Positions 52,988 to 64,000 of a DNA stretch of 64,000 nt are shown here, piece by piece. Under the pieces are notes generated by a model. It did no database searches, had not been told where the DNA came from, and saw nothing but the letters and a program-made list of their open reading frames with translations. Location: assembly GCA_012103325.1 (NCBI GenBank), contig WLWY01000003.1, positions 124,001 through 188,000 on the forward strand. The letters are read 5' to 3'. This DNA comes from Alphaproteobacteria bacterium (lineage in GTDB: Bacteria; Pseudomonadota; Alphaproteobacteria; UBA8366; GCA-2717185). The stretch's first letter is position 1. Every line of letters starts with the position of its first letter. The position numbers and the translations under genes were made by a program.

Positions 52988-53354
52988 CGGGGATCAGGAT
53001 GTGGCGAAGCGGGGCAAGCGTCGGCGCTGGAGTGCAGACGAGAAGCGGATGATTTGCGCACAGACGCGGTTTGCGGGCGTTTCGGTTTCACAGGTTGCAC
53101 GGCGCTACAATGTGAACGCCAATCAGGTTTTCAACTGGCTGAAAGATCCCCGGTTTGCGGGAAGTGACACGGTCGATGACGCCGCCTGTTTCCTGCCGGT
53201 TGAGATTGCGCGTCACGTCGAGCACGAAGCCGAGCGCCCTGTTGGTGACGAAGGCAAGATCGAGGTCACGCTTGCCGGAGGTCATCGCTTGAGCATTAGC
53301 GGCCCTTACGATCCCGAAGCGCTCGTACGTCTGCTCCGGTGCTTGTCGGGATGA
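52977..53354 (+). CDS. tnpA: IS66 accessory protein TnpA (copy 2)
   Basis: 125 residues identical to the copy 1 protein, with the same HTH region and GTG start. Its stop overlaps the tnpB start. Confidence 0.94.
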   Translation: MDTNGDQDVAKRGKRRRWSADEKRMICAQTRFAGVSVSQVARRYNVNANQVFNWLKDPRFAGSDTVDDAACFLPVEIARHVEHEAERPVGDEGKIEVTLAGGHRLSISGPYDPEALVRLLRCLSG

Positions 53355-53697
53355 TCCCGGTTCCCACGAACACGAAGGTTTGGCTTGCGGCCGGCGTGAC
53401 GGACATGCGTAAGGGGTTCAATGGGCTGTCAGCGCAAACAGAGAAGGTTCTAAAGGCGGCGCCGTATTGCGGTCATCTGTTCGTCTTCCGGGGTCGCCGT
53501 GGCGATCTGATCAAGGTGATCTGGTGGGACGGGCAAGGGGCATGTCTGTTCTCGAAGCGTCTGGAGAAGGGACGGTTGTCTGGCCGTCTGCGAAAGCGGG
53601 CAAGGTTGCGCTGACCCCGGCTCAATTGGCGATGCTGCTGGAAGGGATTGATTGGCGCATACCACAACGAACGTGGCGTCCCCTGACGGCTGGGTAA
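53351..53697 (+). pseudogene. tnpB: Frameshifted IS66 tnpB (copy 2)
   Basis: Identical to tnpB of copy 1 up to FSKRLEKGR, where one T of a three-T run near 53576 is absent. The frame then reads [12 protein letters not shown] and stops at 53614, losing the last third. The continuation in another frame is intact to 53697. This copy alone probably cannot support transposition but could be complemented by copy 1. Confidence 0.92.
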
Positions 53698-53769
53698 AGT
53701 CGTTTCACAGCAAAGGGTTGTCAATTTCCGGGGATTCCCATGCGGGGTGGCGGCTGATAGATTGCCGGC

Positions 53770-55281
53770 ATGCTCGACGACGCTGAGAACCTCCCGAATG
53801 AACCTGCCGCATTAAAAGGTCTGGTGGCATCGCTGGCGTCGGAAGTGAAGTCACAGGCGGTGTTGATCGAGAAGCTCCAACACCAATTGGCCGGGATGCG
53901 CCAGCATCGCTTCGGGTCGCGCTCGGAGGCTCTGGATCAACTGGCGTTGACGCTGGAAGACGAAGAGATTGCGGCGTCCGCGCAGGAGCCCGCGTCAGAC
54001 GATGCAAATGCAGATCAATCTGCAGCGCCAAAAGACAAGCCCAAACGTAAACCGCTGCCCGGTCATCTCCCACGCAACGAGACAACACTGTCGCCGGGCG
54101 ATGCCTGTGGGGAATGCGGCGGTGCGCTCAAAACGCTTGGCGACGATGTCACCGAGGAACTGGAATATGTCCCCGGACGTTTTGTCGTGAACCGGATTGT
54201 TCGCCCGCGCATGGCCTGCACCTGCTGTGAGACGTTCCATCAGGCAGCCCTGCCGTCGCGGCCGATTGAGCACGGGCGGCCCGGTCCTGGCCTACTGGCC
54301 CATGTGCTGGTCAACAAGTACGCCGATCATTCGCCTTTGTACCGGCAAAGTCAGATATTCCAGCGCGAGGGGATCGATCTGGACCGCTCCACCCTGGCCG
54401 ATTGGGTTGGCAAATCCACGGCTCTGTTGGAACCTTTGGCGGACGCCGTCGCGCGCCATGTTTTAAAGGGACAGGCCCTCTTCGCCGATGATACGCCGGT
54501 AAAAATGCTGACCCCAGGCTCCGGTAAAACCAGGACCGCGCGGCTTTGGGCCTATGTCCGCGATGAACGACCCTGGGCCGGAGAGGCGCATCCTGCCGCA
54601 TGGTATCAGTTCTCGTCCGACAGGAAGGGCGTTCGCCCGCGCGAACATCTAGCGGACTTCACGGGCTTCATGCATGCCGATGGCTATGCGGGGTTCAATG
54701 ACCTGTACCGCACGGGCAAGGTGACGGAAGTGGCCTGCATGGCCCATATCCGACGCAAGTTCGTCGATATCCACAAAGCTCAGGGATCGGCGATTGCCGA
54801 GGAAGCCATAAAACGTATCGCCACACTCTATGGCGTCGAGAAGGAGGTTCGGGGCCAATCGCCGGATCAACGGGTGAAGATCAGGCAGCGCCAATCAAAA
54901 CCAATCTTCGACGACCTGGAATCATGGCTGCATGCCCAATTGACCCGGATATCCGGCAAATCACCCTTAGCCGGTGCTATTCGCTACGCCCTGACCCGCA
55001 TGAAGAAGCTGCGACCATATCTAGATCACGGCTTTCTTGAACTCGACAACAATACCGCAGAGCGATCCATGCGGCCCATCGCCCTGGGGCGGAAGAATTA
55101 TCTCTTCATGGGGTCCGAGGCCGGCGGCAAATCAGCCGCCATCGCCTATACGCTGATCGAGACAGCAAAACTCAATGGCGTCGATCCGCAGGCCTGGCTA
55201 ACCGACACGCTAGCCTGTATCGCCGACCATAAAATCAATCGGATCGACGAACTGCTCCCCTGGCGTTACGCTCAAACCTGA
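53770..55281 (+). CDS. tnpC: IS66 transposase TnpC (copy 2)
   Basis: 503 residues, identical to the TnpC of copy 1 including the zinc finger and DDE residues. Ends with the same stop-codon hairpin. Confidence 0.97.
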   Translation: MLDDAENLPNEPAALKGLVASLASEVKSQAVLIEKLQHQLAGMRQHRFGSRSEALDQLALTLEDEEIAASAQEPASDDANADQSAAPKDKPKRKPLPGHLPRNETTLSPGDACGECGGALKTLGDDVTEELEYVPGRFVVNRIVRPRMACTCCETFHQAALPSRPIEHGRPGPGLLAHVLVNKYADHSPLYRQSQIFQREGIDLDRSTLADWVGKSTALLEPLADAVARHVLKGQALFADDTPVKMLTPGSGKTRTARLWAYVRDERPWAGEAHPAAWYQFSSDRKGVRPREHLADFTGFMHADGYAGFNDLYRTGKVTEVACMAHIRRKFVDIHKAQGSAIAEEAIKRIATLYGVEKEVRGQSPDQRVKIRQRQSKPIFDDLESWLHAQLTRISGKSPLAGAIRYALTRMKKLRPYLDHGFLELDNNTAERSMRPIALGRKNYLFMGSEAGGKSAAIAYTLIETAKLNGVDPQAWLTDTLACIADHKINRIDELLPWRYAQT

Positions 55282-55332
55282 GCGTAACAGTCCAACGTCA
55301 TCATAGGCAGGGCTGCTTTACCGGACGCTCAC

Positions 55333-55734
55333 AGATCGCCCCGGGTCCTGCGGTAATCGGCGCCCCGGCGAGGCGGTAACGGAACCTCGCAGTCACGATA
55401 TCGCGCCTTGGCGAGGGGCCGGGCGGGTTGGCCTCGCGCGCGCCCACCACAGACATTCATAACAGTCCGACAAGCAGCTGAGTTCTTCGAGACAGGCGCC
55501 ATCGTCCCCGGCCGACGTTGCGCCGCGTCCGCTGCGTGAGAGCGATCAGGGCTCTCCGCCGGATCAGGCGGACCGATAAGCCCACTCCCGAGCACGACAA
55601 TCGCCGGCCGGTTCGTGAACCTTCGTGAAATCTAAAAATATCTATTATGATCTTTTTAGTATCATTAAAGACATTATATTATTATAGAATATGGATAATA
55701 GAACCTTAATCGATATATTTGGGGAAAATTATCC
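55333..55734 (+). promoter_or_regulatory. Leader and probable promoter region of the autotransporter gene
   Basis: The first 280 bases are GC-rich without a credible gene. From about 55628 the sequence turns strongly AT-rich (TATTATGATC, TTATATTATTATAGAATATG), typical of a promoter, and ends with TTGGGGAAAATTATCC directly before ATG 55735. The TATTATAGAAT word near 55679 is a candidate -10 region. Confidence 0.5.
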
Positions 55735-58700
55735 ATGCACGCTACGCGCCGAGATCTCTGGTCTGAAGGCTCCTCTCCGACCGGCCGCCGCTGGGCGCGC
55801 GCGGCCGCCCTGATCGCCGTCGCCGGCTTCGCCTGGCTGGCCGCGCCCGTGGCGGCGCAGGCACAGGTGACGCCGCCGCAAGACGAGGCGTTCACCCCTA
55901 AGAACACGCTGATCGACATTGATGTGCTCGCGAACGACGGCACAGGCCATACGATCAATAGCACCGCGAGCGTGCTCCGCGTGACCGAAGTGGGCAGCGG
56001 CTCTACTGCTACGGTTGGCACCGCGACGATCATTGGCAGTGACACAGGCGCCGAGATCAGATTCGAGCCAAACACAGGCTTCGTCGGCAGTGCCGAGTTT
56101 ACCTACGTAACGGTAGCACCTGGAATTGGCGGCAGTAACACCGTGACGGTCTTTGTCAGGGTGCTGGAAACGGTGGTAATCACGACGGAGCCGGCGGATG
56201 TAACGGTGACGCCGCCCGCGGCGGCGAGCTTCACGGCGGCGGCGACGGGCGGCGGCACGTTGAGCTATCAATGGCAGCGCGATGGGGAGGATATCTCCGG
56301 GGCGACGAGCGCGACCTATACCCTTGATCCCACGGCGCTGGCGGATAACGGGGCGCAGTTCCAGGTGGTGGTGAGCAACGCCGCCGAGGAGGTGACGAGT
56401 GCGGCGGCCATCTTGACGATCAATGCGAGGCCGAGCTTTACGCTTCCGGCCGATCCGAACCGGAACCAGACGGTCGCCGAGGATGCCGGCGACCAGACGG
56501 TGACCGGCTTTGCCTCTGCGATCTCGGCGGGTCCGGCGAACGAGAGCGGGCAGGTGCTGACCTTCAACGTCGAGATCCCGGCGGCCGGCGAGGCCCTCTT
56601 CTCGGCCGCCCCAGCGATCGATCTGGCCAGCGGCAACCTGAGCTACACGCCGGCGGATGATGCCAACGGCACGACGACGGTGACACTGACGGACGATGGC
56701 GGCACGCCCGGCGTGACGGCGGACGACGCCACCAGTGCGGCCCAGACCTTCGACATCACGATCGATGCGGTCAACGATCCGCCGACCATTGTGATCACGG
56801 CGGAGACCTTGCTCGAAGACAGGGGGGTGTCGACGGCCACGGTGGCGGCGACCTATGTGGCCACGGATGAAGACGGCGATACCCTGACGGTGGATTTTAC
56901 CGCCGGGACCAACACCGACGGGCACTATACGCTGGATACGGACAACGCCGAGGTCAAGCTGACCGATGTCGGTGTGGCTGCCGTCAATCTCGGCGGGCCG
57001 CTGAGCGCGATCGCTCTGTCGGTGGACGACGGCACGGTGACCGCCACCGCCACGGCGACCCCGACGGTTACGCCGGTCAACGACCCGCCGACCATTGTGA
57101 TCACGGCGGAGACCTTGACCGAAGATGGCGGGGCGACGGTGGCGGCGACCTACGTGGCCGCGGATGAAGAGAACGCTTCCCTGACGGTGACTTTTACCGT
57201 CGGGACCAACACCAACGGGTACTATGAGCTGGATACGGACAACGCCGAGGTCGAGCTGACCGCCGACGGTGCGGCTGTCGTCAATGCCGGCGGGACGTTG
57301 AGCGCGATCGAGCTGACGGTGACCGACGGCGACAACGCCACCGCCACCGCCACGGCGACCCCGACGGTTACGCCGGTCAACGACCCGCCGACCATTGTGA
57401 TCACGGCGGAGACCTTGACCGAAGATGGCGGGGCGACGGTGGCGGCCACCTACGTGGCCGCGGATGAAGAGAACGCTTCCCTGACGGTGACTTTTACCGT
57501 CGGGACCAACACCAACGGGTACTATGAGCTGGATACGGACAACGCCGAGGTCGAGCTGACCGCCGACGGTGCGGCTGTCGTCAATGCCGGCGGGACGTTG
57601 AGCGCGATCGAGCTGACGGTGACCGACGGCGACAACGCCACCGCCACCGCCACGGCGACCCCGACGGTTACGCCGGTCAACGACCCGCCGACCATTGTGA
57701 TCACGGCGGAGACCTTGACCGAAGATGGCGGGGCGACGGTGGCGGCGACCTACGTGGCCGCGGACGAAGAAACCACTTCCCCGACGGTGACCCTGACCGC
57801 CAACCCGCACTACACGCTGGATACGGACAACGCCGAGGTCGAGCTGACCGCCGACGGTGCGGCTGTCGTCAATGCCGGCGGGACGTTGAGCGCGATCGAG
57901 CTGACGGTGACCGACGGCGACAACGCCACCGCCACCGCCACGGCGACCCCGACGGTTACGCCGGTCAACGACCCGCCGACCATTGTGATCACGGCGGAGA
58001 CCTTGACCGAAGATGGCGGGGCGACGGTGGCGGCGACCTACGTGGCCGCGGACGAAGAAACCACTTCCCCGACGGTGACCCTGACCGCCAACCCGCACTA
58101 CACGCTGGATACGGACAACGCCGAGGTCGAGCTGACCGCCGACGGCGCGGAGGTCGTCAATGCCGGCGGGACTTGAGCGGCGATGAGGCGGAACGGTGAC
58201 CGACGGCGACAACGCCACCGCCACCGCCACGGCGACCCCGACGGTTACGCCGGTCAACGACCCGCCGACCATTGTGATCACGGCGGAGACCTTGACCGAA
58301 GATGGCGGGGCGACGGTGGCGGCCACCTACGTGGCCGCGGATGAAGAGAACGCTTCCCTGACGGTGACTTTTACCGTCGGGACCAACACCAACGGGTACT
58401 ATGAGCTGGATACGGACAACGCCGAGGTCGAGCTGACCGCCGACGGTGCGGCTGTCGTCAATGCCGGCGGGACGTTGAGCGCGATCGAGCTGACGGTGAC
58501 CGACGGCGACAACGCCACCGCCACCGCCACGGCGACCCCGACGGTTACGCCGGTCAACGACCCGCCGACCATTGTGATCACGGCGGAGACCTTGACCGAA
58601 GATGGCGGGGCGACGGTGGCGGCCACCTACGTGGCCGCGGATGAAGAGAACGCTTCCCCGACGGTGACCCTGACCGCCAACCCGCACTACACGCTGGATA

Positions 58701-61700
58701 CGGACAACGCCGAGGTCGAGCTGACCGCCGACGGCGCGGAGGTCGTCAATGCCGGCGGGACGTTGAGCGCGATCGAGCTGACGGTGACCGACGGCGACAA
58801 CGCCACCGCCACCGCCACGGCGACCCCGACGGTTACGCCGGTCAACGACCCGCCGACCATTGTGATCACGGCGGAGACCTTGTTCGAAGATGGCGGGGCG
58901 ACGGTGGCGGCCACCTACGTGGCCGCGGATGAAGAGAACGCTTCCCTGACGGTGACCCTGACCGCCAACCCGCACTACACGCTGGATACGGACAACGCCG
59001 AGGTCGAGCTGACCGCCGACGGTGCGGCTGTCGTCAATGCCGGCGGGACGTTGAGCGCGATCGAGCTGACGGTGACCGACGGCGACAACGCCACCGCCAC
59101 CGCCACGGCGACCCCGACGGTTACGCCGGTCAACGACCCGCCGACCATTGTGATCACGGCGGAGACCTTGACCGAAGATGGCGGGGCGACGGTGGCGGCG
59201 ACCTACGTGGCCGCGGACGAAGAAACCACTTCCCCGACGGTGACCCTGACCGCCAACCCGCACTACACGCTGGATACGGACAACGCCGAGGTCGAGCTGA
59301 CCGCCGACGGTGCGGCTGTCGTCAATGCCGGCGGGACGTTGAGCGCGATCGAGCTGACGGTGACCGACGGCGACAACGCCACCGCCACCGCCACGGCGAC
59401 CCCGACGGTTACGCCGGTCAACGACCCGCCGACCATTGTGATCACGGCGGAGACCTTGACCGAAGATGGCGGGGCGACGGTGGCGGCCACCTACGTGGCC
59501 GCGGATGAAGGAGAACGCTTCCCCCCCGACGGTTTGACCACCTACCGCCAACCCGCACTACACGCTGATGCTGCAACGCCAGTTCGAGCTGACCGCCGAC
59601 GGTGCGGCTGTCGTCAATGCCGGCGGGACGTTGAGCGCGATCGAGCTGACGGTGACCGACGGCGACAACGCCACCGCCACCGCCACGGCGACCCCGACGG
59701 TTACGCCGGTCAACGACCCGCCGACCATTGTGATCACGGCGGAGACCTTGTTCGAAGATAGGGGGCTGGCGGCGGGCGCGGCGGCGGCGACCTACGTGGC
59801 CGCGGACGAAGAAACCACTTCCCCGACGGTGACCCTGACCGCCAACCCGCACTACACGCTGGATACGGACAACGCCGAGGTCGAGCTGACCGCCGACGGT
59901 GCGGCTGTCGTCAATGCCGGCGGGACGTTGAGCGCGATCGAGCTGACGGTGACCGACGGCGACAACGCCACCGCCACCGCCACGGCGACCCCGACGGTTA
60001 CGCCGGTCAACGACCCGCCGACCATTGTGATCACGGCGGAGACCTTGACCGAAGATGGCGGGGCGACGGTGGCGGCCACCTACGTGGCCGCGGATGAAGA
60101 GAACGCTTCCCTGACGGTGACTTTTACCGTCGGGACCAACACCAACGGGTACTATGAGCTGGATACGGACAACGCCGAGGTCGAGCTGACCGCCGACGGT
60201 GCGGCTGTCGTCAATGCCGGCGGGACGTTGAGCGCGATCGAGCTGACGGTGACCGACGGCGACAACGCCACCGCCACCGCCACGGCGACCCCGACGGTTA
60301 CGCCGGTCAACGACGCGCCGGTGGCGAGCGCAGTCAAGATCACAGGGGAGCTGTCGGTCGGCAAGACCCTAACCGGCAGCTACACCTTCGAAGATGAGGA
60401 CAGCGATGGCGAAGGGACAAGCACCTACCTCTGGCTGCGGGACGGCACGACGGAGGTCGGCACCGAGTTGACCTACAAGCTGGCGCCGGCCGATAGCGGG
60501 CGGAAAATCACCTTCAAGGTGACGCCGGTGGACACGGACGGTCTCGCGGGCGCGGCGGTCACCTCTGACGAGGTCAAATTGGCCGACCCGACACTGGTGC
60601 TGGTGCTGCAGAGGCCGGAGGAAGTGGAGGGCACCGAGTTCGGAGTCGGGCTGTTCGCAAGGCTTCTGCCCATAGGCGCCACAGCGTCCGACACTATCAG
60701 CCTGACGGTCACGGTGACGCCAGATTATCCGGTAGAGCCAGGCGAGGAAGACTTCAAGCTGGAAGGCGGCGACTTGACGATCAAGGAAGGGGACCGCGAG
60801 AGCGGACAACAATTGCGGATCATCACCTTCGACAACGAAGATATCGGCCCGCCGACCAAGACGCTGACGATCTCGGCGACGGCGGAGCTGGTCCGCCCGC
60901 CGCCGGAACCGCCGGTACCGCTGCCGGCGCCGGCGTCTGTGACGCTGACCATCCTTGACGACGACGAGCCGGAAGTGGACCCAGAGCAGATCATCGCGGA
61001 GCGCGTCAACCGGGTTATCGAAATGATCCTGCCGGAGACGGCGCGGGCGATGCTGAGCAGCACGCTGGACGCGGTGACCGGGCGTATCGAGCGGGCCATC
61101 TCGGGGGCGCCGCCGGCGGGGGCGATCAACCTCGCCGGCGCCTCGCGGGCCTCGCGCAGCGATACCTCCCGCGCCTGGGAAGGGAACGAATGGGCGCTGC
61201 GGGACACTGCGCCTGATGTCGATCTGACACAACTGCTCTCGGGCTCGTCTTTCGTGATACCGCTCGGCGCGGCGGCGACGGAGGACGGCACCGACCGGAA
61301 GGACGGCGGCGCCGGTCACCCGTCCAACAGCCTCGCCCTGTGGGGGAGCAGTAACTACAACAACCTCTCGGGCGGCGATGACAGCGCGGTGGACTGGGAC
61401 GGCGAGGTGATGAGCGGTCATCTCGGCGTCGACGCGAAGCTCAGCGACGAGGTGTTGGCCGGACTTTCGCTGTCCTTGTCGAAAGGGAGCTTCGACTACA
61501 CCGACCGCACCGATAACGGTGATGGCAAGGAAGCGATGTCGGGCGAGCAGGAGAGTCGGATGATAAGCTTCAACCCCTATGTCGGCTGGACGCTGGGCGA
61601 TATCGGCCTCTGGGCCACGGCCGGCTACGGCTGGGGCGAGATCGAGATCGATGACGAGGAAACCGATGCGCAAACGAGCGACATGACCCAGTGGTCGGCC

Positions 61701-62468
61701 GCCGCCGGCGCGCGGGGAACGCTGTATTCGAGCGACGATCTGATCGCGGGCGGCACGACCCGCCTGACGCTGCGGGCGCAAGGCTCGGTTGCCCGCATCG
61801 ATGTCGAGGGGGCGGCCATGATCGAGGCCTTGTCGGTCGACGTCTATCAGGGTCGGAGTGCGCTCGAGGCCAGCCATGCCCACAGCCTGGGCAGGAGCAC
61901 GCTGACCCCGTCGGTCGAGGTGGGGCTGCGCTATGACGGCGGCGGCGGCGAGACCGGCGCCGGTGTCGAACTGGGCGGCAGCCTGCGCTACGCGAACCCG
62001 GTTGTCGGCCTGACGGTGGAGGGCTATGGGCGGACGCTCCTTGTCCATGGCGGGGATTACGAGGAATGGGGCGTGGGCGGCTTCGTGCGGCTCGATCCGG
62101 GCAGCGACGGGACCGGCCTGTCGCTGAGCCTGGAGCCCGGCTGGGGCGAGACCGCGAGCGGTGTCGCCAAGCTGTGGAACGACGGGGCGACCGGCCTGAC
62201 CGCCGCCAATGACAACGCCGATGACAACGAGCCTCAGGGACGCCTCGATATGGAGGTCGGCTACGGCTTTGCCACGCTCGGCGGGGACGGCGTGCTGACC
62301 CCCTACACGGGCTTGTCGCTGTCCGGCGAGGGGACCCGGCGGCTGCGCGTCGGCGGCCGCTTCGAGATGGGCACAGGCCTCGACCTGAGCCTCGAAGGCG
62401 AGCGTGGCGAACGGGCCGGTGGCGAACCCGACCACGGCGTCATCCTGCGCGGCAAGCTTCGGTTCTAG
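55735..62468 (+). pseudogene. Giant repeat-containing autotransporter adhesin, broken by two frameshifts
   Basis: Read as one gene it would encode about 2240 residues. N-terminal signal peptide (WARAAALIAVAGFAWLAAPV, cleavage after AQA), a cadherin-like unit (NTLIDIDVLANDG ... GFVGSAEFTYVTV), an Ig-like domain (about 56180-56430), twelve near-identical repeats of 96-102 residues, an Ig-like and a Calx-beta-like unit, a linker with ARAMLSSTLDAVTGRIE, and a C-terminal autotransporter beta barrel (from about 61330: NSLALWGSSNYNNL to VILRGKLRF). The first frame stops at 58176 and the second shift is near 59510; both are patches of several small changes inside repeats. Either the gene is dead or the assembly is wrong in the repeats. 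The product would be a long surface stalk. Confidence 0.8.
56770..60305 (+). repeat. Twelve tandem 288-306 bp repeats in the autotransporter
   Basis: Units start at 56770, 57076, 57376, 57676, 57964, 58253, 58553, 58841, 59129, 59417, 59709 and 60006, each opening VNDPPTIVITAETL. Two main types alternate: a 300-base one with TVGTNTNGYYELDTDNAEVE and a 288-base one with TLTANPHYTLDTDNAEVE. Most are almost identical at DNA level, so recombination must keep them uniform. Units starting at 57964 and 59417 carry the damaged patches (spacings 289 and 292). Confidence 0.92.
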
Positions 62469-62592
62469 ACCCTCCGAGGCGCCCCGCCTCCGCGTGATGC
62501 AGGCTGCGGCGGGCGAAGGTGGAAAGATTACGTGGGCCGAGCCGTGGGGGCCCCTGTGAAAAGTGCAGCACGATGGATGCGGAGAAGGAAAC

Positions 62593-62757
62593 ATGAAAGA
62601 TCCGATCAAGGTCGCTCTGATAATCGGGGCCGCAATCATAGTAACGGTCTCAGTCTGGACCTATTTCTCGCCTTATCAAACCTGCGTTCGTGCGGCATAC
62701 GGTCCGGATATCAAAAATCCGGAGTTGGAATGTGCTCGCGCGCTTACCGAGGACTAG
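62593..62757 (+). CDS. Small single-helix membrane protein
   Basis: 54 residues from ATG 62593, after GGAGAAGGAA. MKDPIKVALIIGAAIIVTVS and VWTYFSPY form one membrane helix, followed by a short outside part with two Cys (YQTCVRAAYGPDIKNPELEC) and ARALTED. Similar small one-helix proteins are common in alphaproteobacteria without known role. The strong ribosome site supports translation. Confidence 0.6.
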   Translation: MKDPIKVALIIGAAIIVTVSVWTYFSPYQTCVRAAYGPDIKNPELECARALTED

Positions 62758-63141
62758 TGCGCCGGACTGGCAGATTGCACCGTCTCGCGCGGGGTCAGGG
62801 CGGTGCTGCGGACGTCAGGCAGCACCAACTTGATCGCCAATCCTTCCCAATGGGAAGTCTCAGGTCCGCAACATCCCGCTCCCCCGATGCAAATAAAATC
62901 GCCTGGGACGAAATAGGGCCCGCTTCGCCTGCTTGCGGAAAGGCCGTTCTTTCGACAAAAACACCCCGACCAACTCAGCCTCCCCAATAACTTCCAGAAG
63001 CCCGGCGACGCTGGGAACGACCTTATCTCGGCCCAAGGATTTGTTTGGCCTAACGAAGGCTAGCCGGACAAAACTAACATCGATCTAATGTCTCGCTCTA
63101 GGCGTCCGGCCTCAAGTACGGAGACGACGACATTATTCGGT
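62758..63141. other. Gene-free interval
   Basis: 384 bases between the small membrane protein and the helicase fragment. A minus-strand frame at 62754-62987 has no ribosome site or recognisable family. No promoter or repeat stands out. Confidence 0.4.
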
Positions 63142-63829
63142 CTAACGCCTTCGCAAACTGTCTGTGAGGTCCTTGATCTCATCTTGCAGATGTGACCCTT
63201 GGTATACGAGTGATGTCTCGTGCCGGGCATATTTCCCGACACGGCTGGCAGAGAGCCAATTGAAAGACCCAATGCAAAGCAGAGTGTCATCCACCGCGAC
63301 AATCTTGCTATGAAGCTGGCGCACTTTGCGCAGTGTGACACCTATCTCCTTAAAAGCGGTCTCCGCAGCTTCGAGATATGTCAACCCCTCCTGCGTTTGT
63401 TTCTGGTTGAAGGCAGGATCTACATAGATGTCAATCTCCGCGCCCCGCTTAGCGGCAGCGCGAAGGGCGTCCAGAAGCCCGGCGCGCTTCATAGTCGGGA
63501 CGGTGACCCATGGGCTGACGATCATGTATTTCGCCGACCTTTTGCCAAGCGCGTTCAGCAGGAAAGCATCGTGCTCGGCCGCATCGCGAAGAGTAATCAG
63601 TTGCCCGGAGTGCAGCACTAAATCCTCGCGTGGCGCGACCTCGAATTCCAACGCATTGTCTGGGGAAGAAAACAGGAAGCGTGCCAGCAGTGCCCGTGGT
63701 GTCCCAGCCGCAGCTGTAGAGAACACATCCATATCGCCAAAGACGAGAAAACTGTCCCTGGCCCGCGAAACCGCCACGTTGAGCATGCTCGGGGAGTTGT
63801 CGATGAACTGTCCGTCCGCTTGTTTCGAG
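63142..63829 (-). pseudogene. SF1 helicase with C-terminal PLD domain, truncated by IS66 copy 3
   Basis: The visible 229 residues are the C-terminus of a larger protein. They start in SPSMLNVAVSRARDSFLVFG, which is helicase motif VI of the Upf1/DNA2-like SF1 group, and continue to a phospholipase-D-like domain with LHSKIVAVDDTLLCIGSFNW (H-x-K and the following GS-N). Upstream of 63829 the frame enters IS66 copy 3. Helicases fused to PLD nucleases are found in defence and repair contexts; the rest of the gene, if it survives, is beyond the window edge on the far side of the IS. Confidence 0.8.
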
Positions 63830-64000
63830 GTAAGCGTCCGGCCTGACCGCTCTGCCGTGCAGAAGAAGTGAGGTTTAGTGTCCACTTGTTTAGGTGGACA
63901 CTAACGGGGATCAGGATGTGGCGAAGCGGGGCAAGCGTCGGCGCTGGAGTGCAGACGAGAAGCGGATGATTTGCGCACAGACGCGGTTTGCGGGCGTTTC
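63830..64000 (+). mobile_element. IS66-family insertion sequence, copy 3 (left 171 bp, cut by window edge)
   Basis: From GTAAGCGTCCGG onward the sequence equals the start of copy 2 base for base as far as it can be followed. Same orientation as copy 2. The left flank is GTTTCGAG; the right flank lies outside, so a target duplication cannot be tested. Confidence 0.93.
63894..64000 (+). CDS. tnpA: IS66 TnpA (copy 3), 3' end outside the window
   Basis: The first 35 residues match the N-terminus of the other TnpA copies ([20 protein letters not shown]). The frame runs off the right edge. Confidence 0.9.
   Translation, partial: MDTNGDQDVAKRGKRRRWSADEKRMICAQTRFAGV

Larger units (their letters stand above)
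52913..55332 (+). mobile_element. IS66-family insertion sequence, copy 2 (2420 bp, defective tnpB)
   Basis: Ends and gene content match copy 1 at 6840-9260 in the opposite orientation. One T is missing in tnpB near 53576. The 8-base flanks differ (GGTTTAAA on the left, AGATCGCC on the right), so there is no target duplication; this copy has either recombined with another or its flanks were rearranged. Confidence 0.93.

Noticed and set aside
55729..59551. Long Arg/Gly-rich open frames antisense to the autotransporter repeats
   Set aside because: They are repeat shadows (GRRGGGGG patterns) of the adhesin units, without signal or known domain.
56770..60305. Possible CRISPR array because of regular repeats
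   Set aside because: Units are about 300 bases, continuous, and encode in-frame protein domains; there are no short repeats with unique spacers.
62754..62987. Minus-strand 77-codon Cys-rich frame
   Set aside because: No ribosome site or coherent motif; probably chance.

Overview
The window reads as one stretch of an alphaproteobacterial chromosome, probably a Rhodospirillales-like or related environmental lineage. The evidence is GC-rich coding with strong Shine-Dalgarno sites, many catabolic oxidoreductases (LLM, GMC, acyl-CoA dehydrogenase, GST, EthD, NIPSNAP), a PEP-CTERM protein, the Lhr/PdeM DNA-repair pair and a GTTC-N7-GTTC LexA box of the alphaproteobacterial type. No rRNA, complete tRNA or CRISPR array was seen.

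Layout. 1-6.7 kb: a Slam-like outer-membrane barrel (cut by the left edge), a secreted FecR-domain protein, a CHASE2 adenylate cyclase and a GAF/HD-GYP phosphodiesterase. 6.8-9.3 kb: IS66 copy 1 with a perfect 8-bp target duplication, sitting between the Shine-Dalgarno and the start codon of an OmpR-type response regulator whose kinase follows. 11.4-25.6 kb: metabolic genes, with a small putative lipoprotein and a decayed acyl-CoA dehydrogenase tail among them. 25.6-28.8 kb: an AT-richer island with a protease-dead site-2-protease homologue, a frameshifted two-helix SLATT-like protein and an unknown two-gene DNA-binding/DUF4145-like pair. 28.8-34.3 kb: the pdeM and lhr repair genes, now split by an IS5-family element, and a DUF559 endonuclease embedded in palindromic repeats. 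34.3-45.4 kb: sulfatase, glycerate kinase, sulfur-handling genes, amine/amino-acid catabolism and signalling genes. 45.7-52.9 kb: an accessory island with a mobilization module (relaxase and helper), an unknown operon, an HTH regulator with a perfect palindrome and a TcmP/DUF5131 pair under a LexA box. 52.9-64 kb: IS66 copies 2 and 3 in the same orientation bracket a giant repeat-rich autotransporter that is broken by two frameshifts; copy 3 truncates a helicase-PLD protein.

The most unusual signal is the repeat ecology between 21.8 and 34.3 kb. A GC-rich palindromic intergenic repeat (here called R) occurs five times. A 198-bp MITE, present in two identical copies, is itself an R repeat enclosed by terminal inverted repeats matching the resident IS5-family element. 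All three insertions (one IS5, two MITEs) are inside R repeats at the same TTGA centre with TTGA target duplications. A DUF559 endonuclease gene lies exactly between two R copies, which raises the possibility of a RAYT-like endonuclease/palindrome partnership.
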